This document shows, piece after piece, positions 46,435-56,470 of a DNA stretch of 64,000 bases (positions are counted from its first letter, which is position 1; each line of letters starts with the position of its first letter). Source of the DNA: an uncultured Schlesneria sp. (lineage in GTDB: Bacteria; Planctomycetota; Planctomycetia; Planctomycetales; Planctomycetaceae). The notes beneath the pieces are model-generated. The model worked only from the letters and a program-made list of their open reading frames with translations, searched no databases and was not told the DNA's origin. Both the position numbers and the translations under genes were made by a program. The DNA is taken from NCBI GenBank assembly GCA_903840265.1, contig CAIMFH010000140.1:1-64000 (forward strand), read 5' to 3'.

Positions 46435-47634
46435 ATGGATTGTATTGTGTCTGCAACTGATGAAATTCTGGTCCACGTCAACCTGGGACCACGCAGCTAC
46501 GAGATTCCGATCGTCAGCAACAAGCTGTCGGATTGTGGTCGGCTGCTGCGTCGCTGGTGGATCGAACGGGACGGCATGTCGTCCATGACCTGCAAGCAAG
46601 CGCCGCCTCAGGGCAGTGTCTGGCTGAAAGAAGCCAAGCCAACTCCGCAGCCAGTAGCCTTGCTGGTCACTGACTCCAATCTGGCGAACTCACACGCGGC
46701 CGCTGTTCGACAAAGCTTGATCGCCGACGGCTGGCGATGTGAGACAGAGGTGTTGCCCGCAGGTGAGAAATCGAAGTCGCTGGAAATCGTGACGAAAGTC
46801 TATGACCGACTGATCAACATGCAAGCCGATCGACGGACCGTGATCGTGGCCGTCGGCGGCGGTGTCGTCGGTGACGCCGCGGGGTTCATCGCGGCGACTT
46901 ATACACGCGGCCTGCCGTTCGTGCAGATCCCCACGACGCTGCTATCGGCAGTCGATAGTTCGGTCGGCGGCAAAACGGGAGTCAATCATCCACTCGCCAA
47001 GAACATGATTGGCGCGTTCTATCAACCGATCGGCGTGATGATCGATACGGCCGCTCTGCAGACATTGCCCGATCGCGAATACCGCGCGGGACTGGCCGAG
47101 GTCGTCAAATACGGCGTGATCCTCGACGCAGAGTTCTTCACGTATCTCGAACACAACGTCGACGCGATTAACGCTCGGCAACCCGAGGCAGTGCGTCACA
47201 TCGTTGCCAAAAGCTGTCGCTTAAAAGCGGACGTTGTCGAACGCGACGAGTACGAAGCGACCGGCCTGCGCGCGGTGCTCAATTACGGTCACACGTTTGG
47301 CCACGCGTTTGAAGCACTTTGCGGCTACGGTCAACTGCTGCACGGCGAAGCGGTCGCCATCGGCATGGTCTATGCCAGTCGGTTGGCCGAACGTCGTGGG
47401 CTGATCGAGGGAAGCATTACGGATCGCCAGATGAGTCTATTGGAAGCACTCCACTTACCGACGGCACTCCCAGCAGAAGTGAATCTATCGACCGATGCTG
47501 TCGTGGAACGGATGCGTCTGGATAAGAAAGCCGTTGCCGGCAGCCTGCGCTTCGTCCTGCCGACTCGGATCGGCGAAGTCAAAACATTTGGAGACATTCC
47601 CGAGTCGGAAGTTCGAGCCGTCTTGGAGACCTGA
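46435..47634 (+). CDS. aroB: 3-dehydroquinate synthase
   Basis: AroB converts DAHP to 3-dehydroquinate, step two of the shikimate pathway (NAD- and metal-dependent, cytoplasmic). From the ATG at 46435 the protein is 399 residues (the frame opens at 46384; a GTG at 46447 is another candidate). NAD-binding VAVGGGVVGDAAGFIAATYT, QIPTTLLSAVDSSVGGKTGV, then KYGVI and NYGHTFGHAFEALCGYGQLL with metal His residues are intact. Compared with usual AroB, about 25-30 extra residues rich in Cys, Met and Pro lie between SNKLSDCGRLLRRWW and VALLVTDSN. It follows the GT2 gene by 17 bases. Confidence 0.94.
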   Translation: MDCIVSATDEILVHVNLGPRSYEIPIVSNKLSDCGRLLRRWWIERDGMSSMTCKQAPPQGSVWLKEAKPTPQPVALLVTDSNLANSHAAAVRQSLIADGWRCETEVLPAGEKSKSLEIVTKVYDRLINMQADRRTVIVAVGGGVVGDAAGFIAATYTRGLPFVQIPTTLLSAVDSSVGGKTGVNHPLAKNMIGAFYQPIGVMIDTAALQTLPDREYRAGLAEVVKYGVILDAEFFTYLEHNVDAINARQPEAVRHIVAKSCRLKADVVERDEYEATGLRAVLNYGHTFGHAFEALCGYGQLLHGEAVAIGMVYASRLAERRGLIEGSITDRQMSLLEALHLPTALPAEVNLSTDAVVERMRLDKKAVAGSLRFVLPTRIGEVKTFGDIPESEVRAVLET

Positions 47635-47848
47635 GTCGACCCGTTGCCGGAACATGAGGATCTCAAACGCCTTGCGTTCAGGCAAGGCGACCTAGTCCGC
47701 CACTAGGGACCTGTGTTAGAATCGGCGGTCCTGGAGATTGGAGATCTCCGCCGCTGAAAGCGCCTGCCTGACTGCTTGGGCAGCTTTTCCTACTGCAAAC
47801 AGGGATTCGCCAGTCATTGTGGGCGAGAATCCTGCGAAAGCCTGCCGC

Positions 47849-48793
47849 ATGTCGTCTGTTCCACCTGTTAGTTCGTCATCGCATCCTCGGCCATGGGAAG
47901 ATAAAAACCCTTGGATTGCCGGGGTGCTCGCGTTCCTGATTCCTGGTGCGGGGCACCTTTATCAGGGTCGGACGGTCAAAGGGATCATCTACTGCGTCAG
48001 CATTCTGGGTCTGTTTTTCTGGGGCCAGAAAATGGGCGAAGGGATGGTGGTCTACGGAGATGTCACGCTGTCTCCCCCTCGCATCGGTCCCCTGAGCTAC
48101 GTCGCACAACTGGGTGTGGGCGGATTCTCACTGCCAGCGGCATTTCAAAACAAACGAGCCAAAGAAGCATCAAACCATTCCGTCAGGCGGCTGACGGCAC
48201 CTTTTACGGCACCCTTTGCAGGAACTTTAAATCCCCCTGAAGGGACCGAGCCAAGTCAATTGGTGGGAACGGTTCGATTGGATCCGGCGGAAGGACAATT
48301 CGGTCCTGAAGTGAAGGGGACTTTTGACGGAACGCTGGATGGGAAGCCGGTCAAACTGGAATTGGGTGGCCCCCGATTTGAATTGGATCGCCCCATCAAG
48401 GCGGGCTCCGGACGCAAACTGGAATGTGGCCTACTCGACGGCGCCGGCGAAGGGTCGAATCTTCGCGGGCGAGCCATCATCGGAACGGTGCCCCGTTCCC
48501 TGCTCAATTCCTACGGAGTGACTCCCGATCCCGCTCAGATTCAGGATTTAAATGACAGCTTGGGAAAGACTTACGAACTTGCACTAGTCTTCACTTGGAT
48601 TGCCGGGTTACTGAATTTCCTGGCGATCTGGGACTGTGTCAACGGCCCGGCCTATGGGTTTGGCGATGAGCACACGGTAGCCGCCGAGACGAAGTCGCGG
48701 GCGGTCGCGGGGGCTGGACCCCCACCGCCGGCGGGAACGAAAGAAGAACCGATTCGGCCGGAAATCGCACCCGTGCAGAAAACGCCAGTATAA
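47849..48793 (+). CDS. Membrane protein with TM2-like N-terminus and beta-rich middle
   Basis: From the ATG at 47849 the product is 314 residues (the frame opens at 47738, but that part is not protein-like). The N-terminus resembles a TM2-type membrane domain: DKNPWIAGVLAFLIPGAGHL, then YQGRTVKGIIYCVSILGLFF. Planctomycete homologues have been grouped as DUF6677 in my recollection; this is not checked. The middle is beta-rich (FDGTLDGKPVKLELGGPRFE). A last membrane helix (TYELALVFTWIAGLLNFLAI) precedes a Pro/Gly-rich tail. Function unknown. The 67-residue membrane protein follows 82 bases later and may be co-transcribed. Confidence 0.72.
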   Translation: MSSVPPVSSSSHPRPWEDKNPWIAGVLAFLIPGAGHLYQGRTVKGIIYCVSILGLFFWGQKMGEGMVVYGDVTLSPPRIGPLSYVAQLGVGGFSLPAAFQNKRAKEASNHSVRRLTAPFTAPFAGTLNPPEGTEPSQLVGTVRLDPAEGQFGPEVKGTFDGTLDGKPVKLELGGPRFELDRPIKAGSGRKLECGLLDGAGEGSNLRGRAIIGTVPRSLLNSYGVTPDPAQIQDLNDSLGKTYELALVFTWIAGLLNFLAIWDCVNGPAYGFGDEHTVAAETKSRAVAGAGPPPPAGTKEEPIRPEIAPVQKTPV

Positions 48794-48875
48794 GGACTTG
48801 GATCTGCGGTTGGGGCAGGAAGCGACGCAGCTTTCCTACCTTGTCTGGTTACCGTCGCCAAGGTGAAGGATCTTC

Positions 48876-49079
48876 ATGTTCGATTCGTTGTTGCTCGCTC
48901 AAGCGAATGTCACCTGGTACATGGTCCCTCTGGCCATGGCCATTAGCCTTGTTTACAGCGCCAGCCGATATGAGCTGCCAGAATACATCCTGCAGCGTGC
49001 CTTCCGGCTGTTTTTGCAGATTGTTGGCTTCATGTGCGTGGCATTTGCCATCCTGTGGGTGCTGACGTACGGACTTTGA
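48876..49079 (+). CDS. 67-residue membrane protein
   Basis: MFDSLLLAQANVTWYMVPLA begins a protein with two hydrophobic helices (WYMVPLAMAISLVYSASRYE and LFLQIVGFMCVAFAILWVL). A ribosome site, GAAGGA, lies seven bases upstream. The short, well-formed gene lies immediately after the TM2-like gene on the same strand. No family was recognised, but the sequence looks like a genuine small planctomycete membrane protein. Confidence 0.65.
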   Translation: MFDSLLLAQANVTWYMVPLAMAISLVYSASRYELPEYILQRAFRLFLQIVGFMCVAFAILWVLTYGL

Positions 49080-49285
49080 ACTGAGTCGTCTTGACCGTCC
49101 TGCCACCTCCACATACGCTCCGATCCTCCCTGTTTTCCCCGGTCCTGTTGGTGATGCGAGCTGGCCATTGGCCTTACTCGCGATGTTGACGCGCACTCGT
49201 TCGTCAACGCAATCTGGCTGCCGAATACTGGGGATTGCCGGTTGGAACCGGCTCGTGTTTCGTTCCGCGAATGGAGTCGCAGCCT

Positions 49286-51289
49286 ATGTCTCCCTGGCGC
49301 CCTCTGGCTTGGTCGTTACTCTTCGGATTGTCCGTCACGGGTGCGTTCACGTACCTGTCCGCTGCATCGAAGGCAGATAAAGACGAAGAATCGACCGAGA
49401 AGAAGTACGAGACGAAAGTGGATACCCCGATGATCGGGGATTACACAACGTTCTCGGGGCTGCAGCCGGTCGTGATCGAAGGGGTCGGTCTGGTCGTCGG
49501 TTTGAACGGCACCGGGGGCGATCCCGCTCCGTCGTTCTATCGCACGGAATTGATGAACGAGATGAAACGCCGCGGCGTTCCCAACCCCAATCAAGTCTTA
49601 CAGTCTCCCAATACGGCCCTGGTCCTGGTTCGCGCTTACTTGCCACCACTGATGAAAAAGGGCGAGAAGATCGACTTGGAAGTTCGGTTGCCAGAAAGTG
49701 CCGACGCCACCAGTTTGGCGGGTGGCTGGCTGATGGAAACATACTTGTCCGAACAGGCGATTGTTGCGAATCGATCGGCTCCGCTGCATGGGCATGCCTA
49801 CGCAAACGCATCAGGCGCGATCTTGACCGCCGGGGTCGGCAGCGATGCGGTGAATTCGCCAGAACTTCTCAAGCGTGGCCGCATCCTTGGTGGCGCGACC
49901 GTCTTGAAAGAGCGCGAGCTGGCTTTGTTCCTGCGATACGACTTCCGTAGCGTTCGTAACTCGCAGCGTCTGGCCGATGTTATCGGTCGTCGCTTCCATG
50001 ACTTCGATGAATACGGCATCAAGAAGCCGATGGCCAAGGCCAAGACCGATCAGAAGATCGTGCTGAACGTTCATCCGCGCTACAAAGACAACTACCCCCG
50101 CTATCTGCAGGTGATCCGCCATTTGGCATTCCGCGAAACTCCGGTGGGAACTCGTGTCCGCATCCAGAAGCTGCAACAGGACATCTACGAAGCGGAGAAA
50201 GCGGAAGAATCCAGCCTGGAACTGGAAGCCATCGGCAATGAAGGAATCCCCGCCCTGAAGCAGGCCCTGACCTCGCCACTTCGGGAAGTTCGCTTCTATG
50301 CGGCGACGGCGCTGGCCTATTTAGGCGAACCTGACGGATTACCAGCCCTGAAAGAAGCTGCTCAAGAAGAACGAGCTTTCCGCGTGTTCGCTCTGGCGGC
50401 CATCTCGACCCTGGACGATGCGGATGCCCACATCACTCTTCGCGAGCTGATGAGCGAGCCCGGTGCCGAAATGAAGTACGGGGCATTCCGATCGCTGTGG
50501 ACCCTGGATAAAAAAGATCCGTTCATCCGCGGCGAAATGCTGGGTGTTCGAGACGAGGGCGAAGACAAGCCCAAGAATCGGGCGGGGGCGTTCATGCTGC
50601 ATACCCTGCAGACGACGGGCGATCCCATGATCCACGCCTTGACCCGGACTCGGCCTGAAGTGGTCTTGTTCGGAGCCAACCAGGAATTCCGTCCGCCGCT
50701 GTATCTCTCCGCGGGACGCCACATCATCATCACGTCGCAGCCTGGCGACAACAAGATCTCGATGGCCAAGTTTCAGGTCGGTCAGCAGGACCAGCGTCGC
50801 GAAGTCTCGCTGCAGGTGGCCGATGTCATTCGAGCGGCCGATGAACTGGGAGCCAGCTACCCGGATATCGTGCAGATGCTGGCCGATGCCTCGAAGCAGA
50901 AGAACCTGCCAACTCGGCTGGCCATCGACGAACTTCCCGAAGGGGGACGCGTCTACTACCGCCCCAACGCGGCAGGTGGCAAGAAGCGAATCAGGACTAA
51001 GGTCGGTAAAGACAACATGACCCCGAACCTGTTCCCGGAACAAGAAGAGCCGCCCGCACCCGGTGCCGAGCGAAAGAAGGAAGAGCCTCGCGGCAACATG
51101 GCCAACGTGACGGAAGAATCGACGCAGAAGTCGAAGGATAAGGACAAGAAATCGGATGATAAATCATCGAAGGAAACTTCGTCGAAGTCATCCAAACCAA
51201 CGTCGCGATCCAGTCGCGACGATTCGAAAAAGGAGCCTGAAAAGAAGGGGATGTTTTCGTGGTTGAGTTGGACCAAGGATGAGAAGTAG
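49286..51289 (+). CDS. FlgI-like (P-ring) domain protein with HEAT repeats
   Basis: Start at the ATG at 49286, with GGAG about nine bases upstream (the frame opens at 49235). A signal-like segment (LAWSLLFGLSVTGAFTYLSA) is followed by a FlgI-type region at ~45-290: LQPVVIEGVGLVVGLNGTGG, and later AILTAGVGSDAVNSPELLKR, matching the P-ring protein family. At ~310-400 HEAT-like repeats follow (GNEGIPALKQALTSPLREVR, FYAATALAYLGEPDGLPALK). A second FlgI-like region comes after them, then a Lys/Ser/Asp-rich tail (~620-667). No other flagellar gene is nearby. It may build a periplasmic ring or other envelope structure. Confidence 0.8.
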   Translation: MSPWRPLAWSLLFGLSVTGAFTYLSAASKADKDEESTEKKYETKVDTPMIGDYTTFSGLQPVVIEGVGLVVGLNGTGGDPAPSFYRTELMNEMKRRGVPNPNQVLQSPNTALVLVRAYLPPLMKKGEKIDLEVRLPESADATSLAGGWLMETYLSEQAIVANRSAPLHGHAYANASGAILTAGVGSDAVNSPELLKRGRILGGATVLKERELALFLRYDFRSVRNSQRLADVIGRRFHDFDEYGIKKPMAKAKTDQKIVLNVHPRYKDNYPRYLQVIRHLAFRETPVGTRVRIQKLQQDIYEAEKAEESSLELEAIGNEGIPALKQALTSPLREVRFYAATALAYLGEPDGLPALKEAAQEERAFRVFALAAISTLDDADAHITLRELMSEPGAEMKYGAFRSLWTLDKKDPFIRGEMLGVRDEGEDKPKNRAGAFMLHTLQTTGDPMIHALTRTRPEVVLFGANQEFRPPLYLSAGRHIIITSQPGDNKISMAKFQVGQQDQRREVSLQVADVIRAADELGASYPDIVQMLADASKQKNLPTRLAIDELPEGGRVYYRPNAAGGKKRIRTKVGKDNMTPNLFPEQEEPPAPGAERKKEEPRGNMANVTEESTQKSKDKDKKSDDKSSKETSSKSSKPTSRSSRDDSKKEPEKKGMFSWLSWTKDEK

Positions 51290-51314
51290 AACGTTGATCT
51301 CCGAGAGGAGAAGA

Positions 51315-51340
51315 GACGGCACACGGAGTGTGCCTACGAC
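51315..51340 (+). repeat. Palindromic repeat, GGCACAC...GTGTGCC family, copy 2
   Basis: GACGGCACACGGAGTGTGCC then TACGAC. The stem GGCACAC/GTGTGCC is perfect with loop GGA. It lies 26 bases past the FlgI-like stop codon. Confidence 0.7.
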
Positions 51341-51383
51341 ATTGCGACCACACCACGTCCCTGACTGCTGACATATCGACTTG

Positions 51384-51411
51384 AAGCCCGGCTGTGATCA
51401 GCCGGGCTTTG
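51384..51411 (+). terminator. Hairpin between the FlgI-like gene and smc
   Basis: A perfect 10-bp stem, AAGCCCGGCT (51384-51393) / AGCCGGGCTT (51400-51409), six-base loop and a short T-run (TTT). It probably ends the FlgI-like transcript. Confidence 0.7.
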
Positions 51412-51460
51412 GTGCCATCCAGAAATTGCGTTTCCAACGCATCCGTTCCCGACTGTCGTC

Positions 51461-54400
51461 ATGCTTAAATCCCTCGAACTGTTCGGCTTCAAGAGCTTTG
51501 CCGACCGCACGCGGTTCGACTTCTCGACCGGCATCACTGGTGTCGTCGGGCCGAACGGTAGTGGTAAGAGCAATGTCGTTGACGCCATGAAGTGGATTCT
51601 GGGGGACCAGTCTGCCAAAAGCCTGCGCGGCAAAGAGATGACCGACGTCATCTTCAACGGCTCGTCCAGTCGTAAACCGAGTGCCTACGCCGAAGCGACG
51701 ATCACCTTTGACAACGCTTCCGGCTGGCTTCCCAGCGACGACCAGGAAGTTCATATCGGTCGACGCATCTGGCGCAATGGCGATGCCGAATATCTGCTGA
51801 ACCGCAATACGGCTCGCCTGAAAGACATCAAAGATCTATTCATGGGGACCGGAGCGGGAACGTCCGCCTATAGCATCATCGAGCAGGGTCGCGTCGATCA
51901 GATTCTGCAGGCAAATCCCACCAGCCGCCGCGCGGTGTTCGAAGAAGCGGCTGGAATCAGCCGGTTTCGATCGCGAAAAGTCGAAGCCCAACGCAAGCTG
52001 GAACGTGTTGCCCAGAATCTGGAACGACTGACCGATATCGTCGACGAAGTCGAAGCACAGCTCAATTCCACTCGCAGCCAGGCGGCCAAAGCGGCCAAGT
52101 ACCGCGAAGTGTCGGTTGCGCTCAAGCAGTGGTGGTTCGGATTGGCGGCGGATGACTATCGACATCTGACAGCCGAGTTGGAAGTCGTCGAACAGCAGTT
52201 GGCATCATCCGCCGGCCGCGTTGATGAATTGACCGAACTGCATCGTGGACTGGAAGAACGTGAAGCAGCCTTCGATGCCGATCTCTCGAAACTGGACGAC
52301 GAACTGCGCGGCGTGGATCGACGCAATGCCGCCGGACGCGAAGTGATCGCGGGGCATGACACCACGGTTCAGTACCAGCTCGCTCGTCTCCAGGAACTTG
52401 AAATCGACTTGCAGCGGTTGCACAAGCAACAGCTCATGCTCGGAAGACGTGTTCATGAAACGGCCGAAGAAATCACGCAGCATCAACAGCGCCTGGCTGA
52501 CTTTGAACTCGATTATGCGGAAAATCGGCATCGCGTTTCGGCTCAGGAAGAGACGTTTCAAACTGCCAGCCAGAATCTGGTAACACGCCGAGAACAGCTT
52601 GAACAGGATCGCACGCGTCGACTGGAACTGACGCGGATGGTCTCCAGCTTTTCCGGCACGGTCGCCACGTTGCGAACGCAGATCAACTCGGTCCACGTGA
52701 CTCGTTCGAAGCTGGCATCGCAGATCGATCAGTTGGACGGTGACATCGCTGGGCAACAGCTCGAACGAGATCGCTGTCTGCAGCGGGTCGAAGAAGCAAT
52801 GCTCAACCAGTCGGCGGCTCAGCAGTCGCTTCGCGACGCCCAGTCGAGACGCATCTCGCTGTTGGGCGAGCAGGAAGAAACCAAGCAGCGATTGGCCGAG
52901 CAGCGTGAACGGCGCAGTGCGTCGCTGGCTCGCAAGAGTCTGCTGGAAGATTTGGAGCTCCGCCAAGAGGGCTTGGGGATCGGGGTCAAAGACATCCTCA
53001 GCCGGGCTCGGTCATCGGCTTATCCGCCGTGGAACACCATCGTCGGCAGCGTTGCTGACTTGCTGGATGTCGACCTGGAACACGCCGCTCTTTTGGAAGT
53101 GGCTCTGGGGCCTCGTGCCCAGTTGATTGTATTGCGCGAGTATCAAGCGCTGCTGGACTATTTGAATCAGGGGACCGTGCTGCTGACAAACCGCGTCGGC
53201 TTTGTCGCGATTCCCGATCGCGCGGCCAGCCAACCGATGCCGGACCGGCTGAACCATTCGCGTTTCATCCACATGCAATTCGATCCGTCCACATTGCCTG
53301 ATCTCTCGCAAGAACCGGGCGTCGTCACTCGCGCGGATGGACTGGTGCTATCGGATCGAGGAACAACCGGTTTAGCCGCGTCGCTGCTGGCCGACACCTG
53401 GATCGTGCGGACGATGGACGATGCGACTCGGCTGGCGATGGGAGCGGGCAAGGGACTTCGCTTCGTCACATTGCAGGGCGAGTTGCTGGAAGCCAACGGC
53501 ACGATGTACGTCGGGACGATTCGCAGTGAGACAGCGTTATTCTCACGCAAGAGCGAACTGCGACGGTTGAAGAACGATCTGGTGTCATTGGATCGCGATA
53601 TCGCCGCACATGAATCATCATTGCAGTCGGTCTATCAGTCCTTGACCGGGGCCGATTCCGAATTGGAGTCGATCGCGGCAGAACTCGACTATGCCAACCA
53701 ACGACTCTCGGATTTGAAGTCAGACTTGGGTGCGCAGGATCAAACATTGGACCGCCTGCGTAAAGAGCGAGCGGCTCTGGAGACGCAGCGGCTGACGGCG
53801 GAACGCGATCTCGAGAAATTCACAGTCGAGTTAACCGCCGTCGATGAACAAACGGCTGCCGCCGAGCAAGCGTTGCATCATCTGGAAGCAAGCCTCGCCG
53901 CGGCCACCGAAGACATGTTGTCGATTGAACAGCAACTGCAGCAGCTAGAACAGAGACGTTCTGCCGACCAACTGGATCTTGCCAAGCAGGGCGAGCGGCT
54001 GGATTCGTTGCGCAGCCAGTCCTCGCGATTGACCGAGGAATTACAGCAACGGATCTCGCAATATGAAGAGGCCGAACGCCGCAGCCTGTCGTCAGTCGCC
54101 AAGCGACAGCAGATCACGCTGAACGTCTTGAACACGCGGGCCGTTCGCGACGAACAATTGCTGGCCAACGAACACGTCGCCACAGAAGCCGCCACACTGC
54201 ACGGCAAGAAGCTTGCGCTTCGTGTCGAACGCAGCCAACTGGTCGAACAGGAACTGGCAATCCGCAAAGAGCGCCGCGAACTTTCCGATCGCCGTTACGC
54301 CGAAGAGATGCGTGTCCGCGATATGCGGCATGGTCTGGACGTGCTGAACGAAAGGCTCGACGAAGATTATCAGATCAAGCTGAGCGAAGTCGTCGACTCG

Positions 54401-55276
54401 GGTGCCTCGGCATTGCAACTCGTCATCGAAGAGCGGCAGGCCAAAGCCGCTGGCCATGCGTCGAAAAAGGCCCCGAAACATCAGGAAGCCGAAGAGACTG
54501 AAACCACTGATGAAGAAGCTGACGAACAGCCCTCGAATCCATCGACACCGACAACCGGGGAATTGACGTTCAGCGACGTGCGCGAAGAGATCGAGTCGCG
54601 AGTCAATCGTCTGCGTAAGCAATTGAAGTTAATGGGCGCGGTCAACACCGACAGCCTGCGAGACCTGGAAGCATTGGAAACACGTTTCACGCAGCTTTCG
54701 GCTCAATTGCAGGATCTGGTCGAAGCCAAGAACACACTCGAAGACATCATCCGCAAGATCAACACGGAAAGCCGCCGTCTGTTCGCCGAAACATTCGCCA
54801 CGATCCGCACGAACTTTCAGGAACTGTTCCGTCAGGTCTTCGGTGGCGGTGAAGGGGACATCGTTCTGGAAGATCCGAACGACGTGCTCGACTGTGGCAT
54901 CGACATCGCCGCTCGTCCGCCAGGTAAAGAACTCCGCAGCATTTCGCTGTTGAGCGGTGGTGAAAAGACGATGACCGCGATCGCACTGATCATGGCCATC
55001 TTCAAGAGCAAGCCCAGTCCGTTCTGTATCCTCGACGAAGTGGACGCCGCCTTGGACGAAGCCAACGTCGAACGATTTACAGCGGTCGTCCAGGCATTCC
55101 AGCAGTCGACTCAGTTCATCATGATCACGCACCACAAGCGATCGATGACGGTGGCCGACGTGCTGTACGGTGTGACGATGGAAGAATCGGGCGTGTCGAA
55201 ACGAATGAGCGTCCGCTTCGAAGATGTCAGCGACGACGGCAACTTCCGACCTGCGAACCAGTCGTCAGCGGCGTAG
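51461..55276 (+). CDS. smc: Chromosome segregation protein SMC
   Basis: A 1271-residue SMC ATPase that works with ScpA and ScpB to organise and separate chromosomes. Walker A is GPNGSGKSN (residues 30-38); two long coiled coils flank a hinge around residues ~505-690 ([20 protein letters not shown]). The C-terminal head shows [20 protein letters not shown] (signature) and [20 protein letters not shown] (Walker B). An acidic, Ser/Thr/Pro-rich insert ([20 protein letters not shown], ~1009-1030) interrupts the second coiled coil. The gene is complete. No scpA or scpB is nearby. Confidence 0.97.
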   Translation: MLKSLELFGFKSFADRTRFDFSTGITGVVGPNGSGKSNVVDAMKWILGDQSAKSLRGKEMTDVIFNGSSSRKPSAYAEATITFDNASGWLPSDDQEVHIGRRIWRNGDAEYLLNRNTARLKDIKDLFMGTGAGTSAYSIIEQGRVDQILQANPTSRRAVFEEAAGISRFRSRKVEAQRKLERVAQNLERLTDIVDEVEAQLNSTRSQAAKAAKYREVSVALKQWWFGLAADDYRHLTAELEVVEQQLASSAGRVDELTELHRGLEEREAAFDADLSKLDDELRGVDRRNAAGREVIAGHDTTVQYQLARLQELEIDLQRLHKQQLMLGRRVHETAEEITQHQQRLADFELDYAENRHRVSAQEETFQTASQNLVTRREQLEQDRTRRLELTRMVSSFSGTVATLRTQINSVHVTRSKLASQIDQLDGDIAGQQLERDRCLQRVEEAMLNQSAAQQSLRDAQSRRISLLGEQEETKQRLAEQRERRSASLARKSLLEDLELRQEGLGIGVKDILSRARSSAYPPWNTIVGSVADLLDVDLEHAALLEVALGPRAQLIVLREYQALLDYLNQGTVLLTNRVGFVAIPDRAASQPMPDRLNHSRFIHMQFDPSTLPDLSQEPGVVTRADGLVLSDRGTTGLAASLLADTWIVRTMDDATRLAMGAGKGLRFVTLQGELLEANGTMYVGTIRSETALFSRKSELRRLKNDLVSLDRDIAAHESSLQSVYQSLTGADSELESIAAELDYANQRLSDLKSDLGAQDQTLDRLRKERAALETQRLTAERDLEKFTVELTAVDEQTAAAEQALHHLEASLAAATEDMLSIEQQLQQLEQRRSADQLDLAKQGERLDSLRSQSSRLTEELQQRISQYEEAERRSLSSVAKRQQITLNVLNTRAVRDEQLLANEHVATEAATLHGKKLALRVERSQLVEQELAIRKERRELSDRRYAEEMRVRDMRHGLDVLNERLDEDYQIKLSEVVDSGASALQLVIEERQAKAAGHASKKAPKHQEAEETETTDEEADEQPSNPSTPTTGELTFSDVREEIESRVNRLRKQLKLMGAVNTDSLRDLEALETRFTQLSAQLQDLVEAKNTLEDIIRKINTESRRLFAETFATIRTNFQELFRQVFGGGEGDIVLEDPNDVLDCGIDIAARPPGKELRSISLLSGGEKTMTAIALIMAIFKSKPSPFCILDEVDAALDEANVERFTAVVQAFQQSTQFIMITHHKRSMTVADVLYGVTMEESGVSKRMSVRFEDVSDDGNFRPANQSSAA

Positions 55277-55704
55277 ACGGATCGAACGCGGATCAATTGT
55301 GGACGATGGCGGGTCCAACCTGAAGTTGATCTGAAAAACGAGTCGCGGTCGTTGACGGGTCGAGTCTCACTCGATAAACCAATTACGTGCAGTTCAGTTC
55401 CGGGGGCATTCCACTCCCGTCGAATGATCGCAAGTGATGGCGCTGACCGGCAATCCGGAGGTGCCTGACGAGACCGCGGGTCTCACCATGACCATGTCTG
55501 CTCGCTCCATCCTGGTCGGATGGTGTTCTTCGCATCTTCGCATGTTCGCCAATGCCGCGTGTGTTCATTGCCTGCGCCGGCCCTGGGGTGTGCCAGCCAT
55601 CGGACGAATTGACGTGCGACGAACTGGAAAACATACGGCACACGGAGTGCCTGCTACTTTGGTGATGACGAATTGGAACCCTTTTCAATTGAAGGAAGCT
55701 ACTC
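55277..55704. other. Gap between smc and the small secreted protein
   Basis: About 430 bases. It contains repeat copy 3 at 55634-55662. No credible gene was seen; the minus-strand frame 55383-55826 overlaps the secreted-protein gene and lacks coding character. GAAGGAAG at 55691-55698 is the ribosome site of the next gene. Confidence 0.5.
55634..55662 (+). repeat. Palindromic repeat, GGCACAC...GTGCC family, copy 3 (shorter stem)
   Basis: TACGGCACACGGAGTGCCTG then CTACTTTGG. Its stem is GGCAC/GTGCC. The flanking CTACTTTGG matches copy 1 at 3807 better than copy 2. Confidence 0.6.
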
Positions 55705-56103
55705 ATGAGACGACGAGATTTGTTGATTCTGAGCCTCGCATTTGTTGGTCTGGTCAGCCAGGTGCATGCTGCCGATGCCGATCCAACCGGCACCTGGAAA
55801 TGGACCGTGACCAATCCGACCAACAATCAAACGCGTGATTTGTCGGCAACGCTGAAGCTGGATGGAGACAAGCTAACCGGCAGCGTTCCGGGTCAGGGTG
55901 GTAAGGAAATCGCCATCGAAAATGGGACCTTCAAAGACGGTCAGGTCTCATTCACGGTTACTCGTGAACGCAACGACCAGAAGGTCGTGACCAAGTTTTC
56001 GGGCAAGCTGGAAGGGGATACGATCACCGGTAAGACCGAGAATGAACGACCAAACGGCAAACCACAAACTCGTGATTGGGTCGCCAAACGCGAAAAGGCC
56101 TGA
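55705..56103 (+). CDS. Small secreted beta-rich protein
   Basis: A 132-residue protein starting MRRRDLLILSLAFVGLVSQV, a signal peptide ending HAADA, with GAAGGAAG upstream. The mature part is beta-rich with repeated patterns (GTWKWTVTNPTNNQTRDLSA, TLKLDGDKLTGSVPGQGGKE, TKFSGKLEGDTITGKTENER), like a small lipocalin or ten-stranded barrel. Similar small proteins are common in planctomycetes, and some annotate as hypothetical or lipocalin-like. It may bind a small ligand outside the cell. It stands alone. Confidence 0.75.
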   Translation: MRRRDLLILSLAFVGLVSQVHAADADPTGTWKWTVTNPTNNQTRDLSATLKLDGDKLTGSVPGQGGKEIAIENGTFKDGQVSFTVTRERNDQKVVTKFSGKLEGDTITGKTENERPNGKPQTRDWVAKREKA

Positions 56104-56470
56104 TGCGACGGATACATATTGAGTCAGCACGTTGGTCCGACATTGGCGACGACCTCAGTCGCCGATGTTGGCAGCGTGCATTGAATCTAGATGAGCGTGC
56201 GTGATTCTGCTCACGAGAAACCTAGTTTCGGGTGCCACTGGCGACGGCTTTGCGTCGCCAGTGTCTTGCCGATGTGTCGAAGAGTAAACAACGCGTGGCG
56301 ATGCTGAATGCCACACACGCTCGTCACCCGATCGAAGCGATTGCAGCGACGCGAAGACACTGGTGGCCCAGAGCTGCCACCAGTGGCACCCGACCTAAAA
56401 GCCAAGACGAGCATTATTGCCCAACGTCAATTAGATTGACCCGCGAGTTGCTGAAATGGAAAGTGCACAG
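56104..56470. other. Gap with MITE-like palindromic element
   Basis: About 370 bases before the sulfatase gene. It contains the element at 56230-56391 and no credible gene. The stretch just before the element (56104-56229) shows nothing recognisable. Confidence 0.5.
56230..56391. mobile_element. MITE-like element with ~38-bp inverted ends
   Basis: The left end is GGGTGCCACTGGCGACGGCT then TTGCGTCGCCAGTGTCTT (56230-56267) and the right end (56354-56391) is a near reverse complement, starting AAGACACTGG and ending CCAGTGGCACCC. Each end is itself a hairpin. The outer bases (GGGTGCCAC and GTGTCTT) are those of the dispersed repeats at 14736, 16499 and 63466, so these are probably one family. 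The ~86-base middle encodes nothing. Confidence 0.65.
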
